Positions 47,043-59,170 of a DNA stretch of 64,000 nt are shown one piece after another. Source of the DNA: Triticum aestivum. Lineage: Eukaryota; Streptophyta; Magnoliopsida; Poales; Poaceae. Position 1 is the first letter of the stretch. The number at the start of each line of letters is the position of its first letter. The position numbers and the translations under genes were made by a program. The notes below the pieces were generated by a model. The model was not told the DNA's origin, did not search any database, and worked only from the letters and a program-made list of their open reading frames with translations. The stretch is from NCBI RefSeq assembly GCF_018294505.1, contig NC_057803.1, forward strand, positions 687,054,678 to 687,118,677. Direction: 5' to 3'.

Positions 47043-50003
47043 TCACTCAAACATAATATTTTTTGAGCACTGGATCTCTATTAAACGAGCACCCTCAAGA
47101 ACTTCTTCAAAGTAGTGCTCAGCAGCCATTCGACCTATGACCGAATCCCACGCCGCAACAGTGGTAGCATTCATCTCCACCCAGTATGCTTTAACACGGG
47201 CAAAGGCCATCCGTGAGCCCTCTATGCACGCCAACCTCTTCATCGCATTAATGCGCGGCACCACGTCAAGGAGCTGATGCACCAAGCTAAAATAGCTGTT
47301 CAGTTTTGGCCTTTCCGGCCATAGCTGATCCACAACAGACCTCATGGCAAGTCCGGACAACCTATTCAGTTCGGCCCATTCGGATAATTGGTCAATCAAT
47401 GAAAGCGGACGCTCGGGAGAATGGAATTGTGTCCAAAATAGATGGTCCACTTCATGGTCCGTCTGACCCTGGAAGTACTTGGCCGCATCGGCAGCGCTCG
47501 CCGCCAAATCCATATACACATCCTCCAAACTCCATAGCCGATCTAGAGAGGCATACCGTGGATCTCCGAACTTCCTCCGCAACATAAAGGATTTCCCAGC
47601 TACAATATCCCCGGCTTCCCGCAGCTCCTCCTTCTTCGCCCTCATAGCAGAGCGGATGTCTTTTCTCGTCGCAGCAGCCTTCTGAAGGTCCGATGCCTTC
47701 GCTAGGTTTTCCTTTTCAAGAACATGGCAATGGTCGGCGGCGGCTTTTAGTTCTATGGCCATCTTGTCCATCTTATCTTGACTCTCGCCATGCGCGGCCT
47801 TCTCGGCTTTCAACTCTTCGGCCGCCTTCAAAGCAGCCGCATTACCAAACCCCGCTTGTTCCTTGGCTCGGGCAAGTTCATCCGCAAGGCTTCAACAGTG
47901 GCAGCTCCATCTGCAGTCACAACATATTAAAGATACTGGCATCATGCTGCTCTTACTATGTGGTGTTTACCAGATAATGACACTTACCCTGTGCCTCGTC
48001 AAGCCTTTTGTTAACAAGCTCGATGTCGGCGTCTTCCGCATCCAACTGCCGTTTTAAATGGGCAAACTCGCTAGTCCGGCTAGCCACCGGAGCTTCCATC
48101 ACCTGCACATAGAGGCAGTATGGTTATTACCTGGGAATATGATCCTTTGTTCATTGTTGTTTCTGACGACAACCAGAGTCTCAGGGGCTACTATCTAAAC
48201 AGGGCACACCTAGCATGTGCAGGACTATCATACATTATTTTACGTACCTCAAAGCCTGTCAGTAGACTCATAAAAGCTTCATGCAATCCGCTTTCGGCGG
48301 ACGAGATTCTCTCCATCACCGTATTCATCAGCACACGATGTTCATCTGAGATGGCCACTCACCCCAGCAACTCCCTCAGAACATCCGATCGCACACCAGA
48401 CGGTGCCGGACTCTTTTTTCCACTCTCTTCGGGAGCCGGACACTGGGAGCTTCGGGGGTCAATGGGATTATCTTCTGGCCTCATCGGACTTGGAGAGGCC
48501 CTCCGCGACGACACTTCGGGGTCGCCCGCTTCTAGAACGGAGGAGTCTGGAGGAGGCGTTTCGCTCTCCATCATCTCTGGAAGAAGATCCCCCGAAGACG
48601 AGCTCATTTGAGAGGGGCTAAGGCCCGAACTGTAAAGATATATGCGGTGGTTATTTTCTCAGAAGAAAAAGATGGCATACCTGTACTATTAAAGTATTTC
48701 GGGTCACTTACGACTCGCTGGAGAATTGACCCCCTGCGGACTTTGTGCGGCAAAAGCACCCCCCAAGGTAGGACCCTCTGTGGGAGACTTCTTCTCCCGT
48801 TTGGAAGCTTCGGCTTCCGAATCCGTGGGCGCAGTCCTTTTCCTCCTCCGGTCGTCTTCCTTCATGGAGATGCTCGCCCCCTCGGTTAGAATGGGCAGCG
48901 TTGGGGGCCCGCGTCCGCCCGTATTATCCTCCCAAGTATCTTCCCTCAAGGGCTCCGGGCAAGGTGCGACCTGGAGCATCTTTTCCAATACCGGATTGTC
49001 CAAACCCTCAGGGAGGGGGGCCGAACAACGAATCAACTTCGCCTTTGTTAGCCAGTCCTGGTCAAAAAGCGAACTCTCAAAAATAACTTCATAACAAATG
49101 AGAGATAGTATGTTTGGCCGGAAGATTCCTTACCTGTTCGGCGGCGCGGTTACTTCTTAGGCCCACGTCCTTGGTGATTTCCGGACACTCTACCTGGGGT
49201 CCGAAGAATGACTTGTACATCTCCTCGTGCGTCAGGCCGAGGAAACTTTGAATGACATGCGGTCCCTCGGGATTGAACTCCCACAAGCGAAGGGGCCGGC
49301 GTTTGCAAGGCTGGACTTGACGAACCAGCATAACTTGTATTACTGCAACCAAACTAAAATGTCCATTGAAGAGATCTCGAATGCGGCTTTGCAGTATAGG
49401 CACGTCCTTGGCTGGACCCCAGCTCAGACCTCTGTTGATCCATGACATCAGTTGTGGTGGAGGGCCCGAGCGGAAAACAGGGGCGGCCGCCCACTTGGCA
49501 CTTCTAAGAGCCGTAATGTAGAACCACTCCTGTTGCCACAATTCAGACACCTCTGGAATGGAACCTTTGGGCCATGGAGCTCCCGTCATCTTGCATATTG
49601 AGGCACCTCCACACGCTGCATGTTGCCCCTCGATCATCTTCGGCTTTACTTCAAAGGTCTTGAGCCACAGGCCAAAGTGAGGGGTAACCCGAAGAAAGGC
49701 CTCACACACGACAATAAATGTCATGATATGAAGAAAGGAGTCCGGAGCTAGATCATGGAAATCTAGCCCGTAATAAAACATCAAACCCCTGACGAAAGGA
49801 TCCAGAGCAAGGCCTAGACCTCGGAGGAAGTGGGAGACGAACACGACGTTCTCGTTGGGTTCGGGGGAGGGGACGGCCTGCCCTCGGGCAGGCAGCTGAT
49901 GCAAAACCTCGGAGGTCAGATATCTGGCCTCCCTCAACTTTTTGATGTCTTCTTTCGTGACGGAGGAAGGCACCCATCGGCCTTGAAGGCTAGATCCGGA
50001 CAT
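47043..50003 (-). pseudogene. Element G antisense gene, five exons (nearly intact)
   Basis: The exon model on the minus strand is 50003-49134, 49057-48712, 48629-48248, 48102-47988 and 47910-47043. Junctions are AACAG|GTAAGG ... GACCAG|GAC, AGTC|GTAAGT ... TTTACAG|TT, TTTGAG|GTACGT ... GTGCAG|GT and CAGG|GTAAGT ... CTGCAG|AT. Introns are 76, 82, 145 and 77 bp. Exon 1 (290 codons) carries the family core HFLRGLGLALDPFVRGLMFY, HDLAPDSFLH and PHFGLWLKTFEVKP, like the putative gypsy-type transposon family (PF04195, from memory). Exons 2-3 encode a Pro/Ser/Glu-rich linker. Exons 4-5 encode a long coiled coil and a helical C-terminus ending CSKNIMFE. Lesions are a one-base loss in exon 2, a TGA near 48360 and a one-base loss near 47885. 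Function unknown. A TATA-like CTTTATAAAG lies at 50108-50117. Confidence 0.8.
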
Positions 50004-50539
50004 GATTGAAGGTTCGGAGCACCTGACCTGAACTTTGGGTGTTTGAGCTTGAGGTGGGGGAAGGATTCGATTGAGCACGGGAGGAAAATAAAATAAAAGC
50101 CTTGTCTCTTTATAAAGAAGGTGAATATCAAGCGTCCTCTCCGTGGCCGTTTGGACTTGCCTATAGTTTAGGAGTCCTAGAAGTGGTTGGGTTACCCACG
50201 CCCGTATTGATGAGAATCCCGGAATAAGGGGACACGATCTCTGCTTTAACAAGACGTGCCAAGGAAACCGCCTCGCATGATGCGCTGAGGTGGGGTAATA
50301 AAACGATTCAGATAATGGCTTAGCCGTGGTGCGTCAAACTACAGAATACTTCATCAGATTAGATTTGTGTAAATATTATTCTCTCTATGGCAATATGTGG
50401 AAACTTATTTTGCAGAGTCGGACACTATCTTTGTGTTCAAAATCTTCTATGAAGTACTTGGAGGAGGAACCCGCCTTGCAATGCCGAAGACAATCTGCGC
50501 GCCGGACTCGTCGTCATTGAAGCCTGGTTCAGGGGCTAC
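50004..50539. promoter_or_regulatory. Element G antisense promoter region and pre-LTR segment
   Basis: The palindromic CTTTATAAAG at 50108-50117 lies about 105 bp upstream of the antisense ATG. It is conserved in H (62269-62278) and, slightly changed, in D (35031-35041). The rest up to the 3' LTR is non-coding and conserved with D and H. AGGGGCTAC precedes the LTR. Promoter activity is inferred from position and conservation only. Confidence 0.5.
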
Positions 50540-51020
50540 TGAGGGAGTCCTGGATTAGGGGGTGTCCGGATGGCCGGACTATACCTTCAGCCGGACTCCT
50601 GGACTATGAAGATACAAGATTGAAGACTTCGTCCCGTGTCCGGAAGGGACTTTCCTTGGCGTCGAAGGCAAGCTTGGCGATACGGATATGTAGATCTCCT
50701 ACCATTGTAATCGACTTTGTGTAACCCTAACCCTCTTCGGTGTCTATATAAACTGGAGGGTTTTAGTCCGTAGGACAACATACAGAACAACAATCATACC
50801 ATAGGCTAGCTTCTAGGGTTTAGCCTCTCCGATCTCATGGTAGATCTACTCTTGTACTACCCATATCATCAATATTAATCAAGCAGGACGTAGGGTTTTA
50901 CCTCCATCAAGAGGACCCGAACCTGGGTAAAACTTCGTGTCCCTTGCCTCCTGTTACCATCCGGCCTAGACGCACAGTTCGGGACCCCCTACCCGAGATC
51001 CGCCGGTTTTGACACCGACA
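50540..51020 (+). repeat. Element G 3' LTR (481 bp)
   Basis: It runs TGAGGGAGTCC...ACACCGACA, with a TATA box at 50745-50752. Confidence 0.96.
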
Positions 51021-52082
51021 GTATGACACACTCAAAGATCTTCTGAAGAGCAAAGGCTTCAAACATGGTTCCCTGGATCCCACACTCTTCACAAAGACAT
51101 ATGATGGTGAACTGTTTGTGTGCCAAATATATGTGGATGACATTATCTTCGGCTACACTAATAAAAAATACAGTGATGAGTTTGGACACATGATGCAAGA
51201 GCAATATCAAATGTCCATGATGGTGAGCTGAAGTTCTTCCTTGGTCTTCAAATACGTCAGCAAAGCAACAGCATCTTCATATCTCAAGAAAAATATCTCA
51301 AAGACTGCCTGAGGAAGTTTGGAATGCAAGATTGCAAAGGATACACGACGCCCATGCCAACCAAAAGTCATCTGGGTCCTGACACCAATGGTAAAGAGTT
51401 TGATCAAAAGGTATACCGCTCCATGATTGGTTCTTTACTTTATTTATGTGCATCTAGGCCAGATATAATGCTTAGTGTTTGCATGTGTGCCCGATTCCAA
51501 GCGGCACCAAAGGAATCGCATCACTTAGCTGTGAAGCGAATTCTTTGATATTTGGCCTACACCCCAACATTAGGATTATGGTATCCAAAGGGCTCAGAGT
51601 TTGATCCAGTTGGATTCTCAGATGCTGATTATGCTGGTGACAAGGTGGATCGCAAGTCTACATCAGGCACATGTCACTTTCTGGGACGATCACTTGTTTG
51701 TTGGTCTTCAAAGAAGCAGAACTGTGTATCTCTCTCCACTGCTGAATCTGAATACATTGCCGCTGGATCTTGCTGCGATCAGCTTCTATGGATGAAGAAA
51801 ACACTCAAAGACTATGGCATCCATCTGAAGCAAGTACCACTCTACTGCGACAATGAAAGCGCCATCAAGATTGCCAACAACTCAGTTCAGCACTCGAAGA
51901 CAAAGCACATTGAAATTTGTTATCACTTTCTCAGAGATCATGTCATGAAGGAAGATATTGATATCATTCACGTCAACACTGAAGAGCAACTGGCAGATAT
52001 CTTCACAAAGCCCTTGGATGAGAAAAGGTTTTGCAAGTTGCGGTGTGAGCTAAATATCTTGGAATCCTCAAATATCCTGTGA
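51021..52082 (+). pseudogene. Element F pol, second part: C-terminal RT and RNase H (broken)
   Basis: 51021-51025 is the second TSD copy of G. The sequence from there continues the RT reading interrupted at 42420 (TLKDLLKSKGFKHGS, then the catalytic CQIYVDDIIFGYT at about 51122-51160). A frameshift near 51220 and a TGA at 51546-51548 follow. RNase H shows FSDADYAGDKVDRKST, STAESEYIAAGSCC and YCDNESAIKIA. The gene closes with ADIFTKPLDEKRF and NILESSNIL, and the stop is TGA at 52080-52082. Confidence 0.93.
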
Positions 52083-53359
52083 TTAGACACACATCCTAAC
52101 ACTTATGCATGTTGATGACTTAGATGTGCAACACACGAAGTAACATATATCTTCAATTAATGAAGACTTACACTCTAAGCATGAATACATTAATGCGGAA
52201 TTTGACTTCGGAGCGCCACGATAATTGTGCGCTGTGTCTGGGTCTAATACTTCCTATACGGTGGGTAACGCCATCACCAAACTTTTGTTTGGAGTGTTTT
52301 CTGTTGGCGTTACATTTGCAAAGTCTTCGCATTTGGTTTGTCTTCAATTTTGACATGACTTCATGTTTATCTTCACAGTGTTGATTTGGTCTTATTCTGA
52401 TATATTCATATGTTAGTATTCCGTCCTCTACATCATTTACTTATAGCTATGTCTTCTTGTTTGAATCTTTTGAACTAAGTGAATGTGATCAGACCCTAAC
52501 CTCTCTATGCTTCCTTCTCAAATCTATCTATCCAAATCATATGCATTCTATTGAAATCGTCGAATGTCTTCTCTGCATCCTTGTCAGCAAAAGACATAGA
52601 GACAAACATTAAATCTGTTTTAAATGCTCAATCCTTATTGCTTGAAACCCGGAGAAGCTGGAACGACCACCCGACAGTCCAGGCGTGCGTGGGAACATGG
52701 AACAACTTCCAATGTGTTGCATGTTCGCCACATGTCCCTTAGATGTGAACCGCTAGGGGCACCTGCGTAATTGCGCTGTGCTGTCCCTCTCCATATAAAT
52801 GCACATCACATCACGGTCAAAATCTTTCTTCCACCTCTCCACCTCAGACAAACCCTAGCGCCATCGCTAGCTGTCGACGACGCCGGAAACGAAGGGCTTA
52901 GCTGCCTCGACCTCACCGACGCCGTCCTCACGCCGGCCGCGGACATCGTCTTCTCCGCCGCTGCCATAGGTGTCCTCCGTCGCCAAGTTAGGGCACGGAA
53001 GATCGAACTTCTCGGCCTCATCTTCTACTCCGTGTAGCAGTTCATTGTGTGGTAAATTAAAACTCCCTTTTTACTGTCTTTTTGATCCGATGGATTCATC
53101 TCTCCTTACCAAAAGTAGTTTCTGCCTCCACAAATTTGGATCTATCCTGTTCTGCATCTCATAATATGCCTAGTATATTCACTTATGCTACACACGTAGT
53201 TAGATTCCTCACTTGTACCAATTCTTGGATTCGTACAAATCTGGAACCAACTCTCAACATATAAGTGAATATCTTCTAAACTGATTTATCTTCAAAATCT
53301 TCTGAGAATGCATATGACCTCTTCCCCTTCCCTCGCATCTCTAATGCTGTCACAGGTAC
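52083..53359 (+). promoter_or_regulatory. Element F segment between pol and the env-like gene (gene-like 5' region)
   Basis: No clear gene is present. The right half looks like the 5' end of a plant gene. TATA-like CCATATAAATG is at about 52790-52800, and CAAACCCTAGCG at about 52848 resembles a plant leader motif. A GC-rich first-exon-like stretch (52860-53035) follows. A donor-like GTG|GTAAATT lies near 53050 and acceptor-like TCACAG|GT near 53355. This could be an internal promoter plus intron for the downstream env-like gene. That reading is inference. Confidence 0.4.
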
Positions 53360-54474
53360 ATGTCCGTGGGAGAATCCCTTGGTTCTCATAGTCTGCATTC
53401 ATTTGCAGAATTCTTACAACATCACATCAATTCTCCCAAAGCTAGTTCCTGTCTGACCAGCAGACGGAAGCCTTTGACAGTTTTGAAGCCATTCAGTCTG
53501 AACTACATGGCCGCAGATAAGTCAGCAAGGAAGGGAGGAAGGAAGCACCGTGGGGATACATTAAAGGATTTTCCCGAAGATCTCTATGAGCTATACAAGA
53601 CTGATCCCGAAGAGGATTACAATTAGCGCAAAACACGAATCCAATGGATTCAAAGATATTGGGCCGGGCAATGGTTCAAATACAAGTTCATGACCAAGGA
53701 GTATGCTGAGAAGAATGCCATCAAGTGTCCTTGGGGTGATATTCTCTTTCGAAATCTTCAACCCAAGAACAGACTTGAAGCTATTGCTCAGGGTTTCTAC
53801 CCTTGTATGGTTCGTGGACCACAACCTGCAAATGCCGACCCATCATCACTGCTATGGTGTCGCGACGACAATCTGTTCAAGCACAACCTTCAGTTTTCCA
53901 AAGCATCTGCCAAAGAGAACAAGAAATCGCTTGGATTAGACTTCAACCCAGGTCCATCTGCTCCTCGGGATGATGGCACCCATGACGCTGAACCCAATAT
54001 TATTGGGCCCTTCTACAACCTCGAAGGTCTCATCACACACATTGCTGTTTAGGGGGCAGCCGTGGAGCACTCTGCAGATGACGCTGATTCTGATGAAGCG
54101 CCTACTCCTCCCAAGCCACAGAAGCAGAAGAAACCAAAGGCTTCAAAGCCCTCCACTACACCAAAAGCTTCGCGTGCGAAGCCTTTGGCCACTGCACCTC
54201 CTGAAGCCAGTGTGCAGTCTGAAGATCTCTCTCGCATCTCCAAGACTAAGAAGAAGAAGAAGCCCATCCAGATTTCTGGTCAAGGACTGACCCCAGCTGC
54301 CATTCTGAGGAATGAAAATGAAGCGATTGATCTGTCAAGTGACGACGATCTTGGCGATGATGCCCTCGAGCTGTTGATAAAGAGTAAGGAAGAGGCGGAA
54401 ATCTTCAATGATCTACCCCTTTTTGACGTGGATATCTTGAACAACTTCATTGATGAATGGTTTGAGAACCCCAG
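53360..54474 (+). pseudogene. Element F env-like gene, first part (cut by H)
   Basis: One frame runs from ATG at 53360 to the H insertion with only two stops (TAG at 53624-53626 and 54050-54052). The first 220 or so residues look globular (KDFPEDLYELYKTDPEEDY, KCPWGDILFRNLQPKNRL, GFYPCMVRGPQPAN). Next come a Lys/Pro-rich low-complexity region (KPQKQKKPKASKPSTTPK) and an acidic region (EAIDLSSDDDLGDDALELL). No signal peptide or clear transmembrane segment is visible, so 'env-like' refers only to its place after pol in the SIRE/Maximus lineage. The reading continues after H at 63197 in the same frame. Confidence 0.7.
54470..54474. repeat. TSD of element H, left copy (CCCAG)
   Basis: It is identical to 63192-63196, directly outside the LTRs. 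Confidence 0.96.
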
Positions 54475-54955
54475 TGAGGGAGTCCTGGATTAGGGGGTCT
54501 CCGGACAGCCGGATTATATCCTTTGGCCGGACTGTTGGACTATGAAGATACAAGATTGAAGACTTCGTCTCGTGTCCGGATGGGACTCTACTTGGCGTGG
54601 AAGGCAAGCTAGGCAGTACGGATATGGATATCTCCTCCTTTGTAACCGACCTTGTGTAACCCTAACCCTCTCCAGTGTCTATATAAACCGGAGGGTTTTA
54701 GTCCATAGGACAGGACAATAACATACAATCATACCATAGGCTAGCTTCTAGGGTTTAGCCTCTCTAATCTCGTGGTAGATCTACTCTTGTACTACCCACA
54801 TCATCAATATTAATCAAGTAGGACATAGGGTTTTACCTCCATCAAGAGGGCCCGAACCTGGGTAAAACATCATGTTCCCTGCCTCCTGTTACCATCCGCC
54901 TTAGACGCACAGTTCGGGACCCCCTACCCGAGATCCGCCGGTTTTGACACCGACA
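54475..54955 (+). repeat. Element H 5' LTR (481 bp)
   Basis: It runs TGAGGGAGTCC...ACACCGACA, with a TATA box at 54680-54687. Confidence 0.96.
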
Positions 54956-54956
54956 T

Positions 54957-54974
54957 TGGTGCTTTCATTGAGAG
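54957..54974 (+). other. Element H primer-binding site
   Basis: TGGTGCTTTCATTGAGAG is identical to the site in D. Confidence 0.7.
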
Positions 54975-55002
54975 TTCCTCTGTGTCGTTGCCGTTAGGCT
55001 TG

Positions 55003-57995
55003 ATGGCTCCTTTTATCATCGATTGTGATGCAATCCAAGGTGAGACTCTTCTCCCCGGACACATCTTTGTGTTCGGCGACTTCGCACTACGGGCCAACTC
55101 GCTTGGCCATCTGGAGCAGATCGGAAGTTACGCCCCTGGCCACCATGTCAGGTTTGGAAGCTTAAACTACACGGCCGATATCCGCGGAGACTTGATCTTC
55201 GGCGGATTCGAGCCTCTACCTTGTGCGTCACGCGGTCACGATGAGTACGATTTAGGTCTACCATCAGACAGTGTTCAGGAGATCGCACCGGCAGCTACTT
55301 CGTCCATGGACGGGTGGATGGACCCCGCCACGGAGGCCTTACCCTCAGCGGCGATCGAGCCGAATATCGACCTTACCCTTCACGAGAGCCGTGTTGTTAA
55401 ACTGCCAGATACTTCTCCAGCCACGGACTCCGAACCGCCTACGCCCGTTCCTATCGAATCCGGTTGGGCGCCGATCATGGAGTTTACCTCTGCGGATATC
55501 TTTCAACACTCGCCCTTCGGCGACATACTGAATTCATTAAATCTCTCCCCTTGTCAGGAGAGTCCTGGCCGAACTATGTCCGGCAGGATTGGGATGCGGA
55601 TGACGAAGAAATTCGCCGCCCACCCACCACCCACTTAGTAGCCACTGTCGATGACTTAACCAACATGCTCGACTACGACTCCGAGGACATCGATGGTATG
55701 GACGACGATGCGGGAGACGAACAGGAACCACCGCCCACAGGGCACTGGACGCCCACTTCATCACATGATGTATACATGGTGGACACACCAAAAGAAGACG
55801 ACGACGAGGAACGGAAGGACGCAATGAAGGGTTGCCCCCTCGAGAAGCAGTCAAAGCAGCGGCATAAGCGCCACTCCAAATCTCGCCTCGGCAGAAACAA
55901 CGATCATATAGACCCAGCGTTAGAGCAGGGTGAACCATCGCCGGACCACGGCAACACGAAGAATCAAACCGAACAACCCGACTCTGTCAAAGATAATAGT
56001 CCGGATGACATCACACCGGACAGACACCCGGAGCAACAGAATGCCCATCAAAAGGCTGGTTGCCACCACGAGGAGTCTAAAAAAGCAAAAGCAAAGGCTC
56101 AAGGCTACGCAAGAAACGCTCAGAATTAGATGGAGTAAAGTGCTCAACGCAGCAGCGAAGTACGGCGGTAGTCACCCCACCAAGAGCTACCCGAAGCGGA
56201 AGTTGCTACCTGAATTCGATGAGGAGGCCTTAGATCCCCCGCAACCAAAAACTAAAACGACCATCTGGCCGGATAGACGACCTCACGGCCAACATAGAGC
56301 GGCAAACAACGCTGCACATAAGCCAATACGCCATCCACGCGAGGGCTCGCATCAAAAGGACGGTGCAACCAGATCCATCTATGGACCACGCAAATGCGCT
56401 CCAGCATACGATGCAACACAACAAACATCCGAACAACGCGGTACACCCAGATATAGGGGTGCCGCACACCCCCTATGTTTCACCGACGAGGTGCTGGACC
56501 ATGAATTTCCAGAGGGATTCAAACCCGTAAACATAGAGGCATACGACGGAACAACAGACCCTGGGGTCTGGATTGAGGACTATATCCTCCATATCCATAT
56601 GGCTCGAGGAGATGATCTCCATGCCATCAAGTATTTACCCCTCAAACTCAAAGGGCCAGCTCGGCACTGGCTTAAAAGCCTCCCCGAAAGCTCCACTGGA
56701 AGCTGGGAAGAGCTCGAAGATGCTTTTCGGGCAAATTTTCAAGGGACTCATGTCCGACCTCCGGACGCGGATGATTTGAGTCATATAACTCAACAGCCCG
56801 GAGAGTCAGCCCGAAAGCTTTGGAACAGGTTTCTTACTAAAAAGAACCAAATAGTCGACTGTCCAGACGCCGAACCTCGGCAGCTTTTAAGCATAGCATC
56901 CGCGATGAATGGCTTGCCAGACTTCTCGGCCAAGAAAAGCCGAGAACAATGGCAGCATTAACAAGCCTCATGACTCGCTTTTGCGCGGGTGAGGATAGCG
57001 GGCTAGCCAGATGCAGCACCAGCGACCCCAGTACATCCGAAGTTAGAGATGGAAACGGGAATCACGGCGCAGTAAAAATAATAAGCGCCGGAATAAAGAA
57101 GACTGCCCGAAGAGCACGATAGTAAATGCCGGATTAAGAAGCTCTCGGCCAGGTCAGCAAAAGCCGCCCTCTAAAGGCACCAGAGATGAATTGTCTAGCC
57201 TAAACAAAATTCTGGACCAAATATGTCAGATCCATAGCACCCGTGGTAAACCCGCTAACCATACCCACAGAGACTATTGGGTCTTCAAGCAGTCCGGCAA
57301 GGTCAACGCCGTACACAAGGGGGAGGATATACCAAGCGAAGACGAGGATGAGCCTCTCAAGCAAGGCACTGGGGAACAAAAGAAATTTCCACCAGAAATC
57401 AAAACAGTAAACATGTTACACGTGATCAAGGGGAGAAACAAAGCGGCACTCCCAGAGAAATATGCCCAAGGGCCTATCACCGCGGAGTCCTGCCACTGGT
57501 CATCTCAACCGATCACTTTTGACCATCGGGATTACTCAGCAAGTATCCGGCGTGCAGGATGGGCTGCCTTGGTATTAGACCCAATAATTGACGGATACCA
57601 CTTCACACGAGTCCTGATGGACGGTGGCAGCAGTCTAAACCTGATATATCAGGACACAATCCGCAAAATGGGGATAGACCCAACAAAAATTCACCACAGC
57701 AATACTACCTTTAAAGGAGTAACGCCAGGCCCAGGGGCTCATTGCACGGGCTCCCTGCTACTAGAGGTTATATTCGGCGTCCCCGATAACCTCCGTAGCG
57801 AAAATTGCTCTGTTCCAAAGTGGCTATCAAGCACTACTTGGACGCGAAGCTTTCGCTCGCTTTAATGCAATACCACATTATGCTTCCCTCACACTTAAGA
57901 TGCCTAGTCCACGCGGCATCATTACAGTGAATGGAAATATGGACCGATCCTAGCGCGCCGAAGAGAGTGCGACTGCCTTGGCAGCCGCACACTAA
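55003..57995 (+). pseudogene. Element H gag and protease (broken)
   Basis: ATG at 55003 begins MAPFIIDCDAIQGETLLPGH, the same N-terminal domain as in G and D. An acidic linker follows (55464-56129), with a frameshift near 55545. The frame at 55930-56961 holds a basic region and the gag core (VWIEDYILHIHMARGDD, GPARHWLKSLPESS, ITQQPGESARKLW). A frameshift near 56870 follows. The frame at 57191-57865 holds the possible zinc-binding segment CQIHSTRGKPANHTHRDYW (last Cys replaced by Tyr) and the protease LMDGGSSLNLIYQD (about 57612). The reading ends AALAAAH-like with TAA at 57993. RT, RNase H and integrase are missing at the same point as in G. Confidence 0.87.
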
Positions 57996-59170
57996 AAATG
58001 GCCTCACCAACTAAAGCATTTGATAGGTCGTCAAGACCACGGACACGGTTAGACGAGTCCGGTGCAGCTACATGTAATTCATACAGGTTTGATGGCCACA
58101 CCCCTATTAAAAATACAAGGGGCTCAACGCGCGCAGACAAGTTGCAATTTTTACTCATCTTGAATTGTACATGGTTTCTTTAAACCTACCTTTTTGCACG
58201 ACAATTTTTCACCTAAGTTTCTCTCTTTTACAGATGACCATCGTGCTACACCCGTCCAGGATACGGCACAACGAAGACATAGGCACAGACGTGCAGCAGG
58301 GACCCGTTCCAAGGATTCTTTTTAGATTAAGACCCTGCGTAAACCTTTTTTACTGTTTCTTGTTGATACACATCCCTCGGATTCTCAGTACAATTGAGAA
58401 GGATGCTGACGTCTTGGCATGTGGCCACGTCAGAATAATGCACGTACCTGGACGCCAGGGGCTTCTTACAAAGGGCACTGTTTAGGCCCGGTTTATACCA
58501 AAAAGACCGAAAACCTTAGGGAGTGTTCGGCGTCGCGAGTTTGGCCTTATATGCATCAGCTCCGAATCATGTCTTTGGTCAAATGTTGGGTTTGCCCGGC
58601 TCCTATGGTTTGCTGCCTTACGTTCCGCTCTATCGGCTAAGGCAGCACCAGGAGAACTACTATGATTGTGCCGCGGTTCATCCGGACGAGCACCTTAGTA
58701 GAGAAAGCCGAAAACTGACTGTCATGATATAGCGCGAGACTGGTCAACCACTCGATGACCTATCGGAATGTTAGAATTCCTCCGCCTTAACGAAGGCCCG
58801 TTTCCCGGCTAGGCATGTACGCACCCCGAATTCGGGAGAGTGCGGAGCCACCAGGGGCTATATAGTAGCCCCACTGTGAAACTCCTATGGCTAAGTGAAA
58901 GTGTTAAGGCATTATAGTCCGGTTGCCTAGTTCCTGCGCCATCACCTCCTTATTAGGACCAAGACATTGGATTAAGTGTGAATACGCGTCTTCTGCGAAC
59001 ACGCCCACATTATATGCGTGGGGGCTGAAGCCGACGACTGCAATCTTTCAGGTTATACACATGTATACATAAACGGCCGCACAGGAGGCATCATATTACT
59101 TTCGGGCAAAAGTATAAATACAACCTTAATAAATTTCATAAAAACATTGTGTTTACAATGGGAATACATG
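57996..59170. other. Element H non-coding block between convergent genes
   Basis: No gene is supported. It contains the conserved stretch near 58515-58720 shared with G, D and A. Confidence 0.6.

Larger units (their letters stand above)
42421..51020 (+). mobile_element. Element G: full-length pol-less Tat-type Gypsy retrotransposon
   Basis: The LTRs are 42421-42901 and 50540-51020, both 481 bp, with about 12 differences (2.5%) by eye. It has a perfect TSD GTATG. Gag-protease is on the plus strand and a multi-exon gene is on the minus strand. There is no reverse transcriptase, RNase H or integrase. It is inserted in the reverse transcriptase gene of F. It has the lowest LTR divergence measured in the window. 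Length 8600 bp. Confidence 0.96.

Noticed and set aside
49089..50252. A single 387-codon uninterrupted antisense protein in G
   Set aside because: The frame extends past both a good donor site at 49133 and the ATG at 50003 that matches the starts in D and H. The exon 1 model is preferred.
52771..53037. Open frame of 88 codons before the env-like gene
   Set aside because: It starts upstream of the TATA-like box and crosses it, and has no recognised domain. The region is better described as leader or first-exon-like sequence.
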